Assembly: GCA_026389415.1 (NCBI GenBank)
Contig: JAPLHX010000210.1
Span: 1-11,553, forward strand
DNA from: Coprothermobacterota bacterium
GTDB taxonomy: Bacteria; Caldisericota; JANLFM01
Direction of reading: 5' to 3'
DNA length: 11,553 nt
In this document: positions 1 to 6,497 of the stretch, piece after piece
How positions within the stretch are numbered: position 1 is the first letter of the stretch
How the letters are laid out: every line of letters starts with the position of its first letter
Notes under the pieces: model-generated
Seen by the model: only the letters and a program-made list of their open reading frames with translations
Told to the model about the DNA's origin: nothing
Databases searched by the model: none
Made by a program: the position numbers and the translations under genes

Positions 1-182
1 ATCTTGCGCACGGTGAAGGTTTCCAGATTGCTGTGTCCCTTGCGAGCAATTACAGTGCCCTCGAAAGCCTGCTGACGTTCCTTGCCGCTTTCTTTGATCT
101 TGACATACACCTTGACCGTGTCGCCGATGTTAAAGTCGACCAGATCTTGCCGCTTTTCGCCACCCAATTGGGACAGATCCAT
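1..182 (-). CDS. rplS: 50S ribosomal protein L19, 3'-truncated by window edge
   Basis: Reverse-strand translation from an ATG at 182-180 begins MDLSQLGGEKRQDL and continues through DFNIGDTVKVYVKIKE, FEGTVIARKG and ETFTVRKI. These are the conserved N-terminal blocks of bacterial L19 (family pattern GDTVxVxVKV, FEGxVIxRxG, ETFTVRKI). About 60 codons are visible; L19 is usually 110-120 residues, so the C-terminal half lies left of the window. A strong Shine-Dalgarno (AAAGGAGT) sits about 7 nt before the ATG and fixes the start. L19 sits at the interface of the 30S and 50S subunits. The gene follows the trmD-SPOUT pair, as in many bacteria, but after a 119-nt gap that may carry its own leader or promoter. 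Confidence 0.95.
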   Translation of the reverse strand, partial: MDLSQLGGEKRQDLVDFNIGDTVKVYVKIKESGKERQQAFEGTVIARKGHSNLETFTVRK

Positions 183-214
183 GCAAACTACTCCTTTCAC
201 CTGCGCAATCCTTT

Positions 215-243
215 GATATGTTCTAAGTTAGCTATGCTATCAA
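215..243 (-). promoter_or_regulatory. Possible sigma-70-type promoter upstream of rplS
   Basis: On the minus strand TTGATA (238-243, 5/6 to TTGACA) is followed after 17 nt by CATATC (215-220, a weak -10). It lies in the only sizeable gap (183-301) of the ribosomal part of the cluster, directly before rplS. The -10 match is poor, so this is tentative. The same gap also holds two short complementary blocks, TTCCCGC and GCAGGGAA on the minus strand, that could form a leader stem with a loop of roughly 30 nt. Confidence 0.25.
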
Positions 244-301
244 CTTTCCCTGCGGGATTCAAGCAAACCAACGCAAGCTGGGATTAGCGGGAAGCGGAGG
301 A

Positions 302-859
302 TCATCGTTCCCCCAGCAAGCGGTCCAGAATAATACTGGCTGCACTGCGGACGGAGAGATGGTTGTAATTTGAGGATGTAACGATGGGTTGCAGAAAATA
401 GTTTCCCCGTCGGATTTCTTCGCGCTGGATGCCCCAACCGGTGCCAAAAATCAGCAAACAGGGCGCTTTGCGCGTTTTCAACATTCGGCGAAACCGCTGA
501 AACGTCAAGGGTGGAAATAAGGCACGAGCATCCGTATAAACAAGCCAAGGCACTCGACCGTAGCAATTCGTCAGATGGTCAATGGCCTCCCCCAGGTTGG
601 CTAAGACCACAAGCAGATCCATCGCTTCCTTCCGATCCGGATTGAGTTTGCTGCCCAAACCTTCCGTCCAGTACTTGTGGATGCGGGTCACCATCTCTCG
701 CTGGCTCTGGTACGGGTGAATTACATAGTAGTGGTGCAGGCCGTATGTGCGCGCCAGGCGCGCTAAGTCATGGAGATCGAAGTTGGTGACGTTGGTGCAA
801 CCCACCTCACCCGTTCTGTTGTAGATGGGGTAGTGCACCAGGGCAATCGCCAGGTTCAT
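302..859 (-). CDS. SPOUT-like RNA methyltransferase (PF09936 family), trmD-linked
   Basis: A 185-residue protein starting MNLAIALVHYPIYNRTGE. Recognisable family blocks are the N-terminal ALVHYPIYNR, then VTNFDLHDLARLARTYG (about 26-42), LNPDRKEAMDLL, LLIFGTGWGI near residue 145, and YNHLSVRSAASIILDRLLG at the C-terminus. This matches the TrmD-associated SAM-dependent RNA methyltransferase family (PF09936), whose fold is of the knotted SPOUT type. The FGTGWG and NHLSVRSA blocks are where the SAM-binding trefoil knot of SPOUT enzymes normally lies (inference). A longer open frame upstream (to 928) runs inside trmD. The ATG at 859 overlaps the trmD stop by 4 nt (ATGA), showing translational coupling, so I chose it. 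The RNA target is not known from sequence. Confidence 0.9.
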   Translation of the reverse strand: MNLAIALVHYPIYNRTGEVGCTNVTNFDLHDLARLARTYGLHHYYVIHPYQSQREMVTRIHKYWTEGLGSKLNPDRKEAMDLLVVLANLGEAIDHLTNCYGRVPWLVYTDARALFPPLTFQRFRRMLKTRKAPCLLIFGTGWGIQREEIRRGNYFLQPIVTSSNYNHLSVRSAASIILDRLLGER

Positions 860-1596
860 GGGGTAAGCAAGAAGGACTCGATCCGTTTCGCAAGTTCGAG
901 CAGTATCTTGCGCTCGTCCTTGCTCCACTGCCGCTCTTCCACGAGATCCGGCCGATAAAGCAACGTGCGCAGCAACGAATCGGTCAGTCGGTGTCGCGCC
1001 ACATTGGCATGATGCCCGGATACTAGTACCGGGGGGATCTCCAAGCTCTGGGGCCGGGTATATTGACTGTATTCCAGCAAACCGTGGGCGAAACTTTCGT
1101 CATCGAGAGATTCCGAGTTGCCGACGAAACCCGGTAGCAGACGACTTACCGCATCGATCATCACCATTGCCGGCAATTCGCCTCCTAATGTGATGAAATC
1201 TCCCAAGGATACTTCTTCGGCAATCACTTGGCGCACACGGTCGTCTATCCCCTCGTAGTGTCCACAAATCAGACACAGCTCCGGCAGATGGGACCAATTT
1301 GCCGCTTTGGTTTGATCAAATCGTTGGCCGGCAGGACCGAGCAGGACAACATGCGGTTGCGAAACGTCTTCGGTCACTTGTTCCAGCGCGCGCAGAACCG
1401 GCTCTGCCCGCATGACCATTCCCGGACCGCCACCAAAAGGGTAGTCATCGGTCGTACGGTGACGGTCCGTGGTGAAGTCGCGCAGATTGTGCACCCACAA
1501 GGATAGGATGCCCCCTGCAATCGCTCGTTCGATCAGACTATAACTAGCCAAGGCTCCGAATAGCTCTGGAAATACAGTGAGGACGTCAAATCTCAT
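856..1596 (-). CDS. trmD: tRNA (guanine-37-N1)-methyltransferase TrmD
   Basis: TrmD methylates G37 next to the anticodon in tRNAs reading CUN, CCN and CGG codons, preventing +1 frameshifting. The 246-residue product starts MRFDVLTVFPELF, the TrmD N-terminus. It carries YPFGGGPGMVMRAEP (52-66), LICGHYEGIDDRV (109-121), SLGDFITLGGELPAMVMIDAV (130-150, knot region), DESFAHGLLEYSQYTRP (166-182) and VLVSGHHANVARHR (190-203). Two blocks are slightly off consensus: the usual LTGGE is TLGGE, and the usual KWR near residue 202 is RHR. The start at 1596 overlaps the rimM stop by 4 nt (ATGA). An upstream extension to 1680 would lie inside rimM and has no TrmD homology, so I rejected it. Confidence 0.96.
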   Translation of the reverse strand: MRFDVLTVFPELFGALASYSLIERAIAGGILSLWVHNLRDFTTDRHRTTDDYPFGGGPGMVMRAEPVLRALEQVTEDVSQPHVVLLGPAGQRFDQTKAANWSHLPELCLICGHYEGIDDRVRQVIAEEVSLGDFITLGGELPAMVMIDAVSRLLPGFVGNSESLDDESFAHGLLEYSQYTRPQSLEIPPVLVSGHHANVARHRLTDSLLRTLLYRPDLVEERQWSKDERKILLELAKRIESFLLTP

Positions 1597-2108
1597 TGCG
1601 GTACACCCCACCGAGCGACGACGATCAACCGCGAGCTTAGGTCCACAGACAGGATCACCGTTTTTAAGGCTGGGATCCACAGGTCTTTGCCGCTTTCCGT
1701 TCGCACAATCCAGACATCATTGGCCGGCAGGTTCCACACCTCGGATAGAGTACCCAGGAGCTCCCCATCCTCAGTATTGACTTGAAACCCTAAAATTCCT
1801 TCCACGGAATAGGCGCCGGGCGGCAGTTGATCACGTTCCTGGCGCGGCGCCGAAACAAGATCACCAATCAACGCTTCTGCCACATTCCGGGTGTCGACAC
1901 CCACCAGCTTGATCATCACCGGGTGCGCTTGAAAATTGAAGGCTTCCACCGAATAGGAACGGACCCCTAGGGTTACGGACGTCACGTCACGGAAGCGCTC
2001 CGGCGGCACAAGCAACCGCAGCTTGAGCCAGCCACGCAGCCCATGAACCGCCACAACTTCTGCTAGTGCAACCGATTCTGCTTTAGCGAATCTCGATAAT
2101 GATCCCAT
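1593..2108 (-). CDS. rimM: 16S rRNA-processing / 30S maturation factor RimM
   Basis: A 171-residue protein. RimM binds S19 and helps late assembly of the 30S head. The N-terminal RimM domain shows ALAEVVAVHGLRGWLKLRLL (about 15-34), matching the family's VGxIVxxHGLRGELKV. A C-terminal PRC-barrel begins near residue 95, with GFQVNTEDGELLGTLSEV, then ANDVWIV and DLWIPAL preceding the final beta strands. The ATG at 2108 overlaps the end of ylqD by 26 nt. No convincing Shine-Dalgarno is visible, so translation is probably coupled to ylqD. trmD follows with a 4-nt overlap, the usual rimM-trmD pairing. Confidence 0.94.
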   Translation of the reverse strand: MGSLSRFAKAESVALAEVVAVHGLRGWLKLRLLVPPERFRDVTSVTLGVRSYSVEAFNFQAHPVMIKLVGVDTRNVAEALIGDLVSAPRQERDQLPPGAYSVEGILGFQVNTEDGELLGTLSEVWNLPANDVWIVRTESGKDLWIPALKTVILSVDLSSRLIVVARWGVPQ

Positions 2109-2481
2109 CCCGGATCACGATTTCTTGGTGAGTGATTTTAGACGTCAGGTCGTCTCCCAGATTGACTTCTACCAAGCCTTCCAGATTTCCCTGCGCGTAT
2201 TCAACCCCCGCGGGAAGACTTTCGACTTCCTTGATCTTCTCGTTTAGTTGGCTCTTTAAAAGCTCCTGTTTTTTCTTCTCTTCCTCGATCTCCTGCCGGA
2301 CCGCCAGCATTTGTTGGATATTTGAGCGGTCAATGCCGAGCAGGTAGCGTTGGCCCTGGTTCTCCAACTGCTGAACGCTGAGGTCAATTTCGCCAATCGC
2401 TCCTCGAAGCTTGCTCAACAATTCCGTCCGGAAATCCTCGGTGATGATCGCTTTAACCAATACACTTTGCTTCAACAGCAT
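2083..2481 (-). CDS. ylqD: YlqD family protein
   Basis: A 132-residue protein starting MLLKQSVLVKAIITEDFR, which fits the start of YlqD (PF11068), a protein known mainly from Bacillota and Cyanobacteria. Its middle (about 58-93) is rich in Glu, Lys and Gln with heptad-like spacing (EIEEEKKKQELL, LNEKIKEVESL), predicting a coiled coil. The C-terminus (VEVNLGDDL to IIIEIR) looks like a small beta domain. The ATG at 2481 has an AAAGGG Shine-Dalgarno about 9 nt upstream. The molecular function is not established. Its place between the KH gene and rimM is the same as in Bacillus, which supports the call and the Bacillota-like affiliation. Confidence 0.85.
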   Translation of the reverse strand: MLLKQSVLVKAIITEDFRTELLSKLRGAIGEIDLSVQQLENQGQRYLLGIDRSNIQQMLAVRQEIEEEKKKQELLKSQLNEKIKEVESLPAGVEYAQGNLEGLVEVNLGDDLTSKITHQEIVIRDGIIIEIR

Positions 2482-2496
2482 GCTTGTATGCCCTTT

Positions 2497-2724
2497 CTAT
2501 TGAATCTGGACGTTGACGTTCTTGCTATCGCGGCTCGCCATGTTCCTGACCAGCACGCGAATGGCTTTAATCACACGGCCGTTTTTCCCGATGATCCGGC
2601 CTAAATCCTCCTTGGCCACAGTCACTGTTAACTCCACGCCATCGCTCGATTCTGACTCCGCAATCGATACCTGCTCCGGGAATTCCACCAGGTTTTTGAT
2701 CAGTAACTCTAAGAACTCTTTCAC
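2497..2724 (-). CDS. khpA: KH-domain RNA-binding protein KhpA (YlqC)
   Basis: A small RNA-binding protein of 75 residues starting from GTG: (M)KEFLELLIKNLVEFPEQV. It contains one KH domain with the signature VAKEDLGRIIGKNGRVIKAI (GxxG loop is GKNG), typical of KhpA, which pairs with KhpB in Gram-positive bacteria and binds many transcripts. The GTG at 2724 overlaps the rpsP stop (GTGA, 4 nt) and has AAGGAG about 7 nt upstream. The longer in-frame ORF to 2826 reads back through rpsP and has no KH homology, so I did not use it. The rpsP-KH-rimM neighbourhood is standard. Confidence 0.92.
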   Translation of the reverse strand: MKEFLELLIKNLVEFPEQVSIAESESSDGVELTVTVAKEDLGRIIGKNGRVIKAIRVLVRNMASRDSKNVNVQIQ

Positions 2725-2999
2725 ACCGGCTTCTCCTTCTTGCCGGCAATGAAGCGTGCCCATAGGCCTTGGTTGCGCAACAGCTCGCGCACGGTTTCCG
2801 TTGGTTGCACACCGTTCTTCAGCCAATACAGCACTCGCTCTTCATCCAGCTTGATCGTGGCGGGATTGGTACGAGGATCGTAGGATCCGATGCTCTCCAG
2901 GTAAGCTCCATCCGTAGGAGCGCGAGAGTCCATCACCACGAAGCGGTACGTGGGCTTTCGTAGTTTACCGTAGCGAGCCAATCTCATTTTTACTGACAT
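2721..2999 (-). CDS. rpsP: 30S ribosomal protein S16
   Basis: A 92-residue product starting MSVKMRLARYGKLRKPTYRF, followed by VVMDSRAPTDGAYLESIGSYDP, the hallmark N-terminus of S16. Length and order of blocks are normal. S16 is an early-binding protein needed for 30S assembly. A consensus Shine-Dalgarno (AGGAGG) sits 9 nt before the ATG at 2999, in the short gap (3000-3012) after ffh. This is one of the strongest ribosome binding sites in the window, as expected for a highly made ribosomal protein. The downstream KH gene is coupled by a 4-nt overlap. Confidence 0.97.
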   Translation of the reverse strand: MSVKMRLARYGKLRKPTYRFVVMDSRAPTDGAYLESIGSYDPRTNPATIKLDEERVLYWLKNGVQPTETVRELLRNQGLWARFIAGKKEKPV

Positions 3000-3012
3000 T
3001 TCGTGTTTCCTC

Positions 3013-4323
3013 CTAGTGTATATTTCGCATGAATTTGGGTAAAACCCCTTTTTTCACCTGTTTGGACATCAGCTTGAATTGTTCGAAGCGTTTCAGCAGG
3101 ATATTGACCTCTTGGACGGATGTGCCGCTGCCGCTAGACACTCGTTTCTTCCGACTGGAGTTGATGATCTCCGGGTAGAGACGCTCTTCCAGCGTCATCG
3201 AAAGAATGATGGCCTCCCACCGCTTGAGCATCTTCTCGTCGAGCTTTGCGCCGGCCAATTGGGGAAGTCCAGGCATGGAAGGCAGGAGCCCACTGATATC
3301 GCCCATCTTCCCCAACCCCCGCATTTGCTCCAGGAAATCACTCAAGTTGATTTTCTCTTTCAGCAGAGCCTGCTCCACTTTCTCCTGCTGTTTGAGGGAA
3401 AACGCTTCCTCGGCTTTTTCAATCAAAGTCAAGACATCTCCCATGCCGAGAATGCGGGAAGCCAGCCGCTCCGCGTAAAATGGTTCCAGATCGTCCGTCT
3501 TCTCTCCGATGCCAAAATAACGAATCGGTTTGGCAGTAACATATCGGCAGGAAAGAGCCGCTCCACCGCGTGCGTCACCGTCCATTTTGGTTAGAATGAT
3601 CGAGTCGTAGTCCAACCAACGCTTGAACTCTTCCGCCACACTGAGAGCGACATGACCGGTGGTGGCGTCCAGCACCAGGATTGACTCGGCAGGACGAAAA
3701 GTATCCTGCACGGCCTTCACTTCAGCCATTAGATCGGAATCGGTATGCAAGCGTCCGGCCGTATCCAGGATCGCCAGATCGAAGTGATGCGCGCGGAAAT
3801 ACTCTTGTGCTTTCTGGGTGGTCGCTTGCGCGCCGGCACCCTGTTCAGCGAAACAAGGAATCCCTTCTTGCTTGGCCAAATACTTGAGCTGATCCAGGGC
3901 AGCCGGTCGCTTGAGATCCAGTCCGACCAGCAGCACGCTCTTGCCTTTCTTTTTGAAGATCCGTGCCAGCTTGGCGCAGGTGGTGGTCTTGCCCGACCCC
4001 TGCAGGCCGACCAACATCAACGAATTGGGATAACTGGAGACCGTGATTCCGCCGGTACCGGGGCCCAGCATCTCCGTCAATTCATCCCGCACTACTTTCA
4101 CTACCTGTTGCCCAGGCGTCAGGCTTTCCAAGATCTCCCGGGCCACCGCTTTCTCCCGGACATTTTGCGAGAACGCTTTCACCGCGCTTAGATGCACGTC
4201 CGCAGCCAACAAAGCGATGCGGACTTCCTTGAGGGCAGCGTCCACATCTTCCACGCTTAGCTTCCCCTTGCCGGTTAATTTCTTGATGATGTCCTGGAAT
4301 CGTTGGCTGAGATTTTCAAACAA
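3013..4323 (-). CDS. ffh: Signal recognition particle GTPase Ffh (SRP54)
   Basis: A 436-residue protein with the complete N-G-M layout. The N domain (about 1-90) holds ALLAADV at 38-44, where the family motif is ALLEADV. The G domain has GLQGSGKTTT (106-115), KRPAALDQL (138-146, catalytic Gln kept), DTAGR (187-191), TKMDGDARGGAALS (245-258) and GIGEKTDDLEPF (271-282). The M domain begins near 292 (LGMGDV) and holds the RNA-binding SRKKRVSSGSGTSVQEVN block (389-406). The DAxxGQ stretch reads DATTGH (219-224), losing the Gln. The start is TTG at 4323 with AGAGGG 8 nt upstream; no better in-frame start aligns. It overlaps ylxM by 8 nt. Ffh binds signal peptides on ribosomes and docks on FtsY at the membrane. 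Confidence 0.97.
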   Translation of the reverse strand: MFENLSQRFQDIIKKLTGKGKLSVEDVDAALKEVRIALLAADVHLSAVKAFSQNVREKAVAREILESLTPGQQVVKVVRDELTEMLGPGTGGITVSSYPNSLMLVGLQGSGKTTTCAKLARIFKKKGKSVLLVGLDLKRPAALDQLKYLAKQEGIPCFAEQGAGAQATTQKAQEYFRAHHFDLAILDTAGRLHTDSDLMAEVKAVQDTFRPAESILVLDATTGHVALSVAEEFKRWLDYDSIILTKMDGDARGGAALSCRYVTAKPIRYFGIGEKTDDLEPFYAERLASRILGMGDVLTLIEKAEEAFSLKQQEKVEQALLKEKINLSDFLEQMRGLGKMGDISGLLPSMPGLPQLAGAKLDEKMLKRWEAIILSMTLEERLYPEIINSSRKKRVSSGSGTSVQEVNILLKRFEQFKLMSKQVKKGVLPKFMRNIH

Positions 4324-4636
4324 AAAGAGAGCCCTCTAACAATTCTCGTTCTTTTTCCGGCAATCGGATCGTGCGGGTCAATTCTTCTCCCAAGGCTTGT
4401 CGGATTGCTGCCAGTCGGTGACCGAACCCCAACTTTGCTTCCCAGCGAACCAGCGTTTCGCGTGAGCGGCGGAGCAGATCGTGAGCTCCTTGACGGCTGA
4501 TTCCCAATTGCTCCCCGATCTCCGCTAGCGAGAAGTCCTGATTTACATACCAGTCCAATACGCGCTCCTGGCGTTCTGTCAGCAGCGGCCCGTAGAGGGA
4601 ATGAAGGTATCCCAGGGTAATCTTCTCAGAAATCAT
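4316..4636 (-). CDS. ylxM: YlxM (p13)-like SRP-associated HTH protein
   Basis: A 106-residue protein starting MISEKITLGYLHSLYGPLLTE. The first half is a sigma-70-region-4-like helix-turn-helix (QERVLDWYVNQDFSLAEIGE, then GISRQGAHDLLRRSRETL, about residues 22-62). The YlxM/p13 family lies beside ffh in Bacillota and is thought to modulate SRP assembly or GTPase activity. The open frame continues upstream to 4816 but only inside ftsY, and all homology begins at the ATG at 4636, so I chose that start. No Shine-Dalgarno is visible before it, and a promoter-like sequence ends about 8-9 nt upstream. The end overlaps ffh by 8 nt, suggesting coupling to Ffh. Confidence 0.9.
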   Translation of the reverse strand: MISEKITLGYLHSLYGPLLTERQERVLDWYVNQDFSLAEIGEQLGISRQGAHDLLRRSRETLVRWEAKLGFGHRLAAIRQALGEELTRTIRLPEKERELLEGSLFV

Positions 4637-4643
4637 GTCAAGT

Positions 4644-4672
4644 ATTTTTACTGGACATGGTACAAAAGTCAA
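4644..4672 (-). promoter_or_regulatory. Possible promoter directly before ylxM-ffh
   Basis: On the minus strand TTGACT (4667-4672, 5/6 to consensus) is followed by an A-rich -10 candidate, AAAAAT (4644-4649) after 17 nt or TAAAAA (4645-4650) after 16 nt. It lies in the 83-nt gap between ftsY and ylxM, the longest gap inside the cluster's SRP section. If used, transcription would start near 4637, at the ylxM ATG itself, giving a leaderless or nearly leaderless message. That would fit the absence of a Shine-Dalgarno. The -10 is weak. Confidence 0.3.
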
Positions 4673-4719
4673 GCGCCTTCGCTTGGGATCGGAAAATCCA
4701 AAGATCGGATCGAATGCTC

Positions 4720-5586
4720 TTAGGAGAGGAACTGGTCCAGGAATTCGACAGCGGAGAAGGGACGGATGTTTTCCGCCTTCTCCCCTACTCCCACGAATTT
4801 CGTCGGCAACTGCCATTGTCTGGCGATGGAAAAGAGGAAACCGGCTCGAGCGGGGGAGTCGAACTTGGCCAAAATTAAGCCCGTTACCCCTAATGTCTCG
4901 TGAAAGACCTGCGCTTGCGCGATCGCGTTCATTCCGGCATTGGCATCCAGCACCAGCAGCACCTCTTGCGGCTCTCCCGCCTTTTTCTTCCCTAGCACCC
5001 GCTTGATCTTTTTCAGTTCTTCCATCAGGTTGTGAGTGGTATGCTGTCGTCCGGCGGTGTCGATCAGTACCGGGTCCAGTCCGCGGCTGGCGGCCATCTC
5101 CATTGCATCAAAGACCACTGCCGAGGGGTCGCCACCGATCTCGTGACCGATGAAGGGTAAGCCTAGCCGGGTTGCCCATTGCTGCAATTGCTCCCCGGCG
5201 GCTGCGCGGAAGGTATCCGCTCCGACCAGTAACGGTCTGCGACCTTGCTCTCTCATCGAATGCGCTAGTTTTGCAATGGAGGTTGTCTTTCCGGTACCAT
5301 TGACGCCGACGAAGAGAATCGCCGCGGGCGGATTGACCAAGCGCAATCCCTCGTCTGCAGGCAAAAGGGATAAGAGAATCGCCCGCAGGTTCGCCAATGC
5401 CATTTCCAGGGTGGCGTCCCGTTCCAGTGATGCTTTCAGGTTTTCTAAACTCTGCTCGGCCAGTTCCGGCCCCAGATCGCCTTCCAACAGCAGGACCTGC
5501 AACTCCTCCCACTGCGATGAACTCAAGGGGGTCCGTCGGGCAATCAGACCGGCTAGCGTTTGCTTAAGCTTGGTGGCCCAGCTCAT
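4720..5586 (-). CDS. ftsY: SRP receptor GTPase FtsY, divergent G4 and closing loop
   Basis: The bacterial SRP receptor, a membrane-associated GTPase that receives Ffh-bound ribosomes. The 288-residue form lacks the acidic A domain and begins directly with the N domain, a common short form. NG-domain motifs: GVNGTGKTT (94-102), DTFRAAAGEQL (124-134, interface Arg and catalytic Gln kept), DTAGR (176-180), NLMEELKKIKRVL and GVGEKAENIRPF (266-277). Two motifs are unusual. The G4 and closing loop usually reads TKLDGTAKGG but is AKFDSPARAG (240-249), and DAxxGQ reads DANAGM (214-219). The reading frame is intact throughout and the C-terminus aligns, so this is divergence, not a frameshift. The start overlaps rnc by 23 nt. 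There is no smc between rnc and ftsY, unlike Bacillus. Confidence 0.93.
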   Translation of the reverse strand: MSWATKLKQTLAGLIARRTPLSSSQWEELQVLLLEGDLGPELAEQSLENLKASLERDATLEMALANLRAILLSLLPADEGLRLVNPPAAILFVGVNGTGKTTSIAKLAHSMREQGRRPLLVGADTFRAAAGEQLQQWATRLGLPFIGHEIGGDPSAVVFDAMEMAASRGLDPVLIDTAGRQHTTHNLMEELKKIKRVLGKKKAGEPQEVLLVLDANAGMNAIAQAQVFHETLGVTGLILAKFDSPARAGFLFSIARQWQLPTKFVGVGEKAENIRPFSAVEFLDQFLS

Positions 5587-6208
5587 CCATCAAACCATTC
5601 TTTTCCGTGAAACTGCGGGCGGCGTTCTGCTCCGCAATCTTTTTGGAGGTGCCGAAACCTCGAGCGCTATGATAACTCTTTAGCGAGACACGAACCGTGA
5701 AAAACCGCGCATGAGATGGGCCGCGCTCCTCCACCACCTTATACACCGGCAAGTAGGGAGTGTTCTTCTGGCTGAATTCCTGCAAGAGGCTTTTAAAATC
5801 CAGTTGTGTAACAAAGGAAATAGTCAACTCTTGTTTGAACAGGGCAAGGATCATGTTCTTGGTGCGCAGATATCCTTTTTCTAGAAAGTGGGCACCGAAG
5901 AGAGCCTCCATGCAGTCGCCCAGGATGGAATCTTTATTCCTCCCCGCATTTTTCTCTTCCCCCTTGCCAATGAATAGATGCTCTCCGAGCTTCAATTCCC
6001 GTGCTTTCCGCGCCAGCGCTGTCTGGTTCACTAGTGAAGAGCGTCGTTGAGTAAGGAATCCTTCATCTTCTTCCGGGTACAGGGTATACAAAGCTTCGGA
6101 CAGTACCAGCTCCAAGACTGCGTCGCCCAAGTATTCCAGCCGTTCCCAGCTCTGCCCTTCGTTCGTTTCATTGATATAGGAGAGGTGGCTTAAAGCCAAA
6201 CGTAACAA
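5564..6208 (-). CDS. rnc: Ribonuclease III
   Basis: RNase III cuts double-stranded RNA and processes the rRNA precursor. Numbering from the TTG at 6208, the catalytic signature ERLEYLGDAVLE is at 22-33 (acidic residues E22, E25, D29), with further active-site residues E49, D98 and E101 in SILGDCMEALFGA. A double-stranded-RNA-binding domain covers about 137-203 (DFKSLLQEFSQ through TSKKIAEQNAARSF). The start is uncertain. In-frame sequence upstream reads KLHPVFGLRNKQ, which matches the conserved RNase III N-terminus, but the first ATG/GTG/TTG is the TTG at 6208. A CTG at 6241 or an ATC at 6268 (inside acpP) could be the true start. The 3' end overlaps ftsY by 23 nt. Confidence 0.92.
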   Translation of the reverse strand: MLRLALSHLSYINETNEGQSWERLEYLGDAVLELVLSEALYTLYPEEDEGFLTQRRSSLVNQTALARKARELKLGEHLFIGKGEEKNAGRNKDSILGDCMEALFGAHFLEKGYLRTKNMILALFKQELTISFVTQLDFKSLLQEFSQKNTPYLPVYKVVEERGPSHARFFTVRVSLKSYHSARGFGTSKKIAEQNAARSFTEKNGLMDELGHQA

Positions 6209-6251
6209 CTGCTTGTTACGCAGGCCAAAGACGGGGTGCAGCTTCGCTTTT

Positions 6252-6497
6252 TTATTCTTCCAGACGATGTTTGATGTACCTCACAGCATCCCCTACGGTT
6301 TCCAGCGTTTCCAGGTCTTCATCGGGAATGCGAATGGCGAAGAGGTCTTCGATGGCCTCGGCGAACTCCACCCGGTAGAAAGAGTCTGCGCCCAGGTCCT
6401 CGAGGAATGAAGCAATCATGGTAACTTCATCCGGCTCCACTGCAAGTTGATCCACAATTGTTTCTTGGACCTTTGTAAAGATCTCTTCCAGGTCCAT
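6252..6497 (-). CDS. acpP: Acyl carrier protein, unusual recognition helix
   Basis: An 81-residue acidic protein with the ACP fold. Helix I is at about 3-18, then EPDEVTMIASFLEDLGADSF (21-40) with the predicted phosphopantetheine Ser39, then helix II VEFAEAIEDLF, RIPDEDLETLETVGDAVRYI. ACP carries growing acyl chains in fatty-acid synthesis and supplies acyl-ACP to PlsX. Instead of the near-universal DSLDTVEL following the carrier Ser, this protein reads DSFYRVEF, so the Asp at the start of helix II is lost. The ATG directly abuts the plsX stop (TAGATG) with AGGAG about 11 nt upstream. fabD, fabG and fabF, which often flank acpP, are absent here. This may therefore be a second or specialised ACP, though its position favours the housekeeping one. 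Confidence 0.88.
   Translation of the reverse strand: MDLEEIFTKVQETIVDQLAVEPDEVTMIASFLEDLGADSFYRVEFAEAIEDLFAIRIPDEDLETLETVGDAVRYIKHRLEE

Noticed and set aside
183..301. A defined ribosomal-protein leader (L19 leader) before rplS
   Set aside because: The stem is short, bulged and closed over a long loop; I could not match it to a known leader, so it is mentioned only under the promoter entry.
240..566. A 108-codon minus-strand ORF at the end of the SPOUT methyltransferase gene
   Set aside because: Out of frame with the conserved methyltransferase and without recognisable domains.
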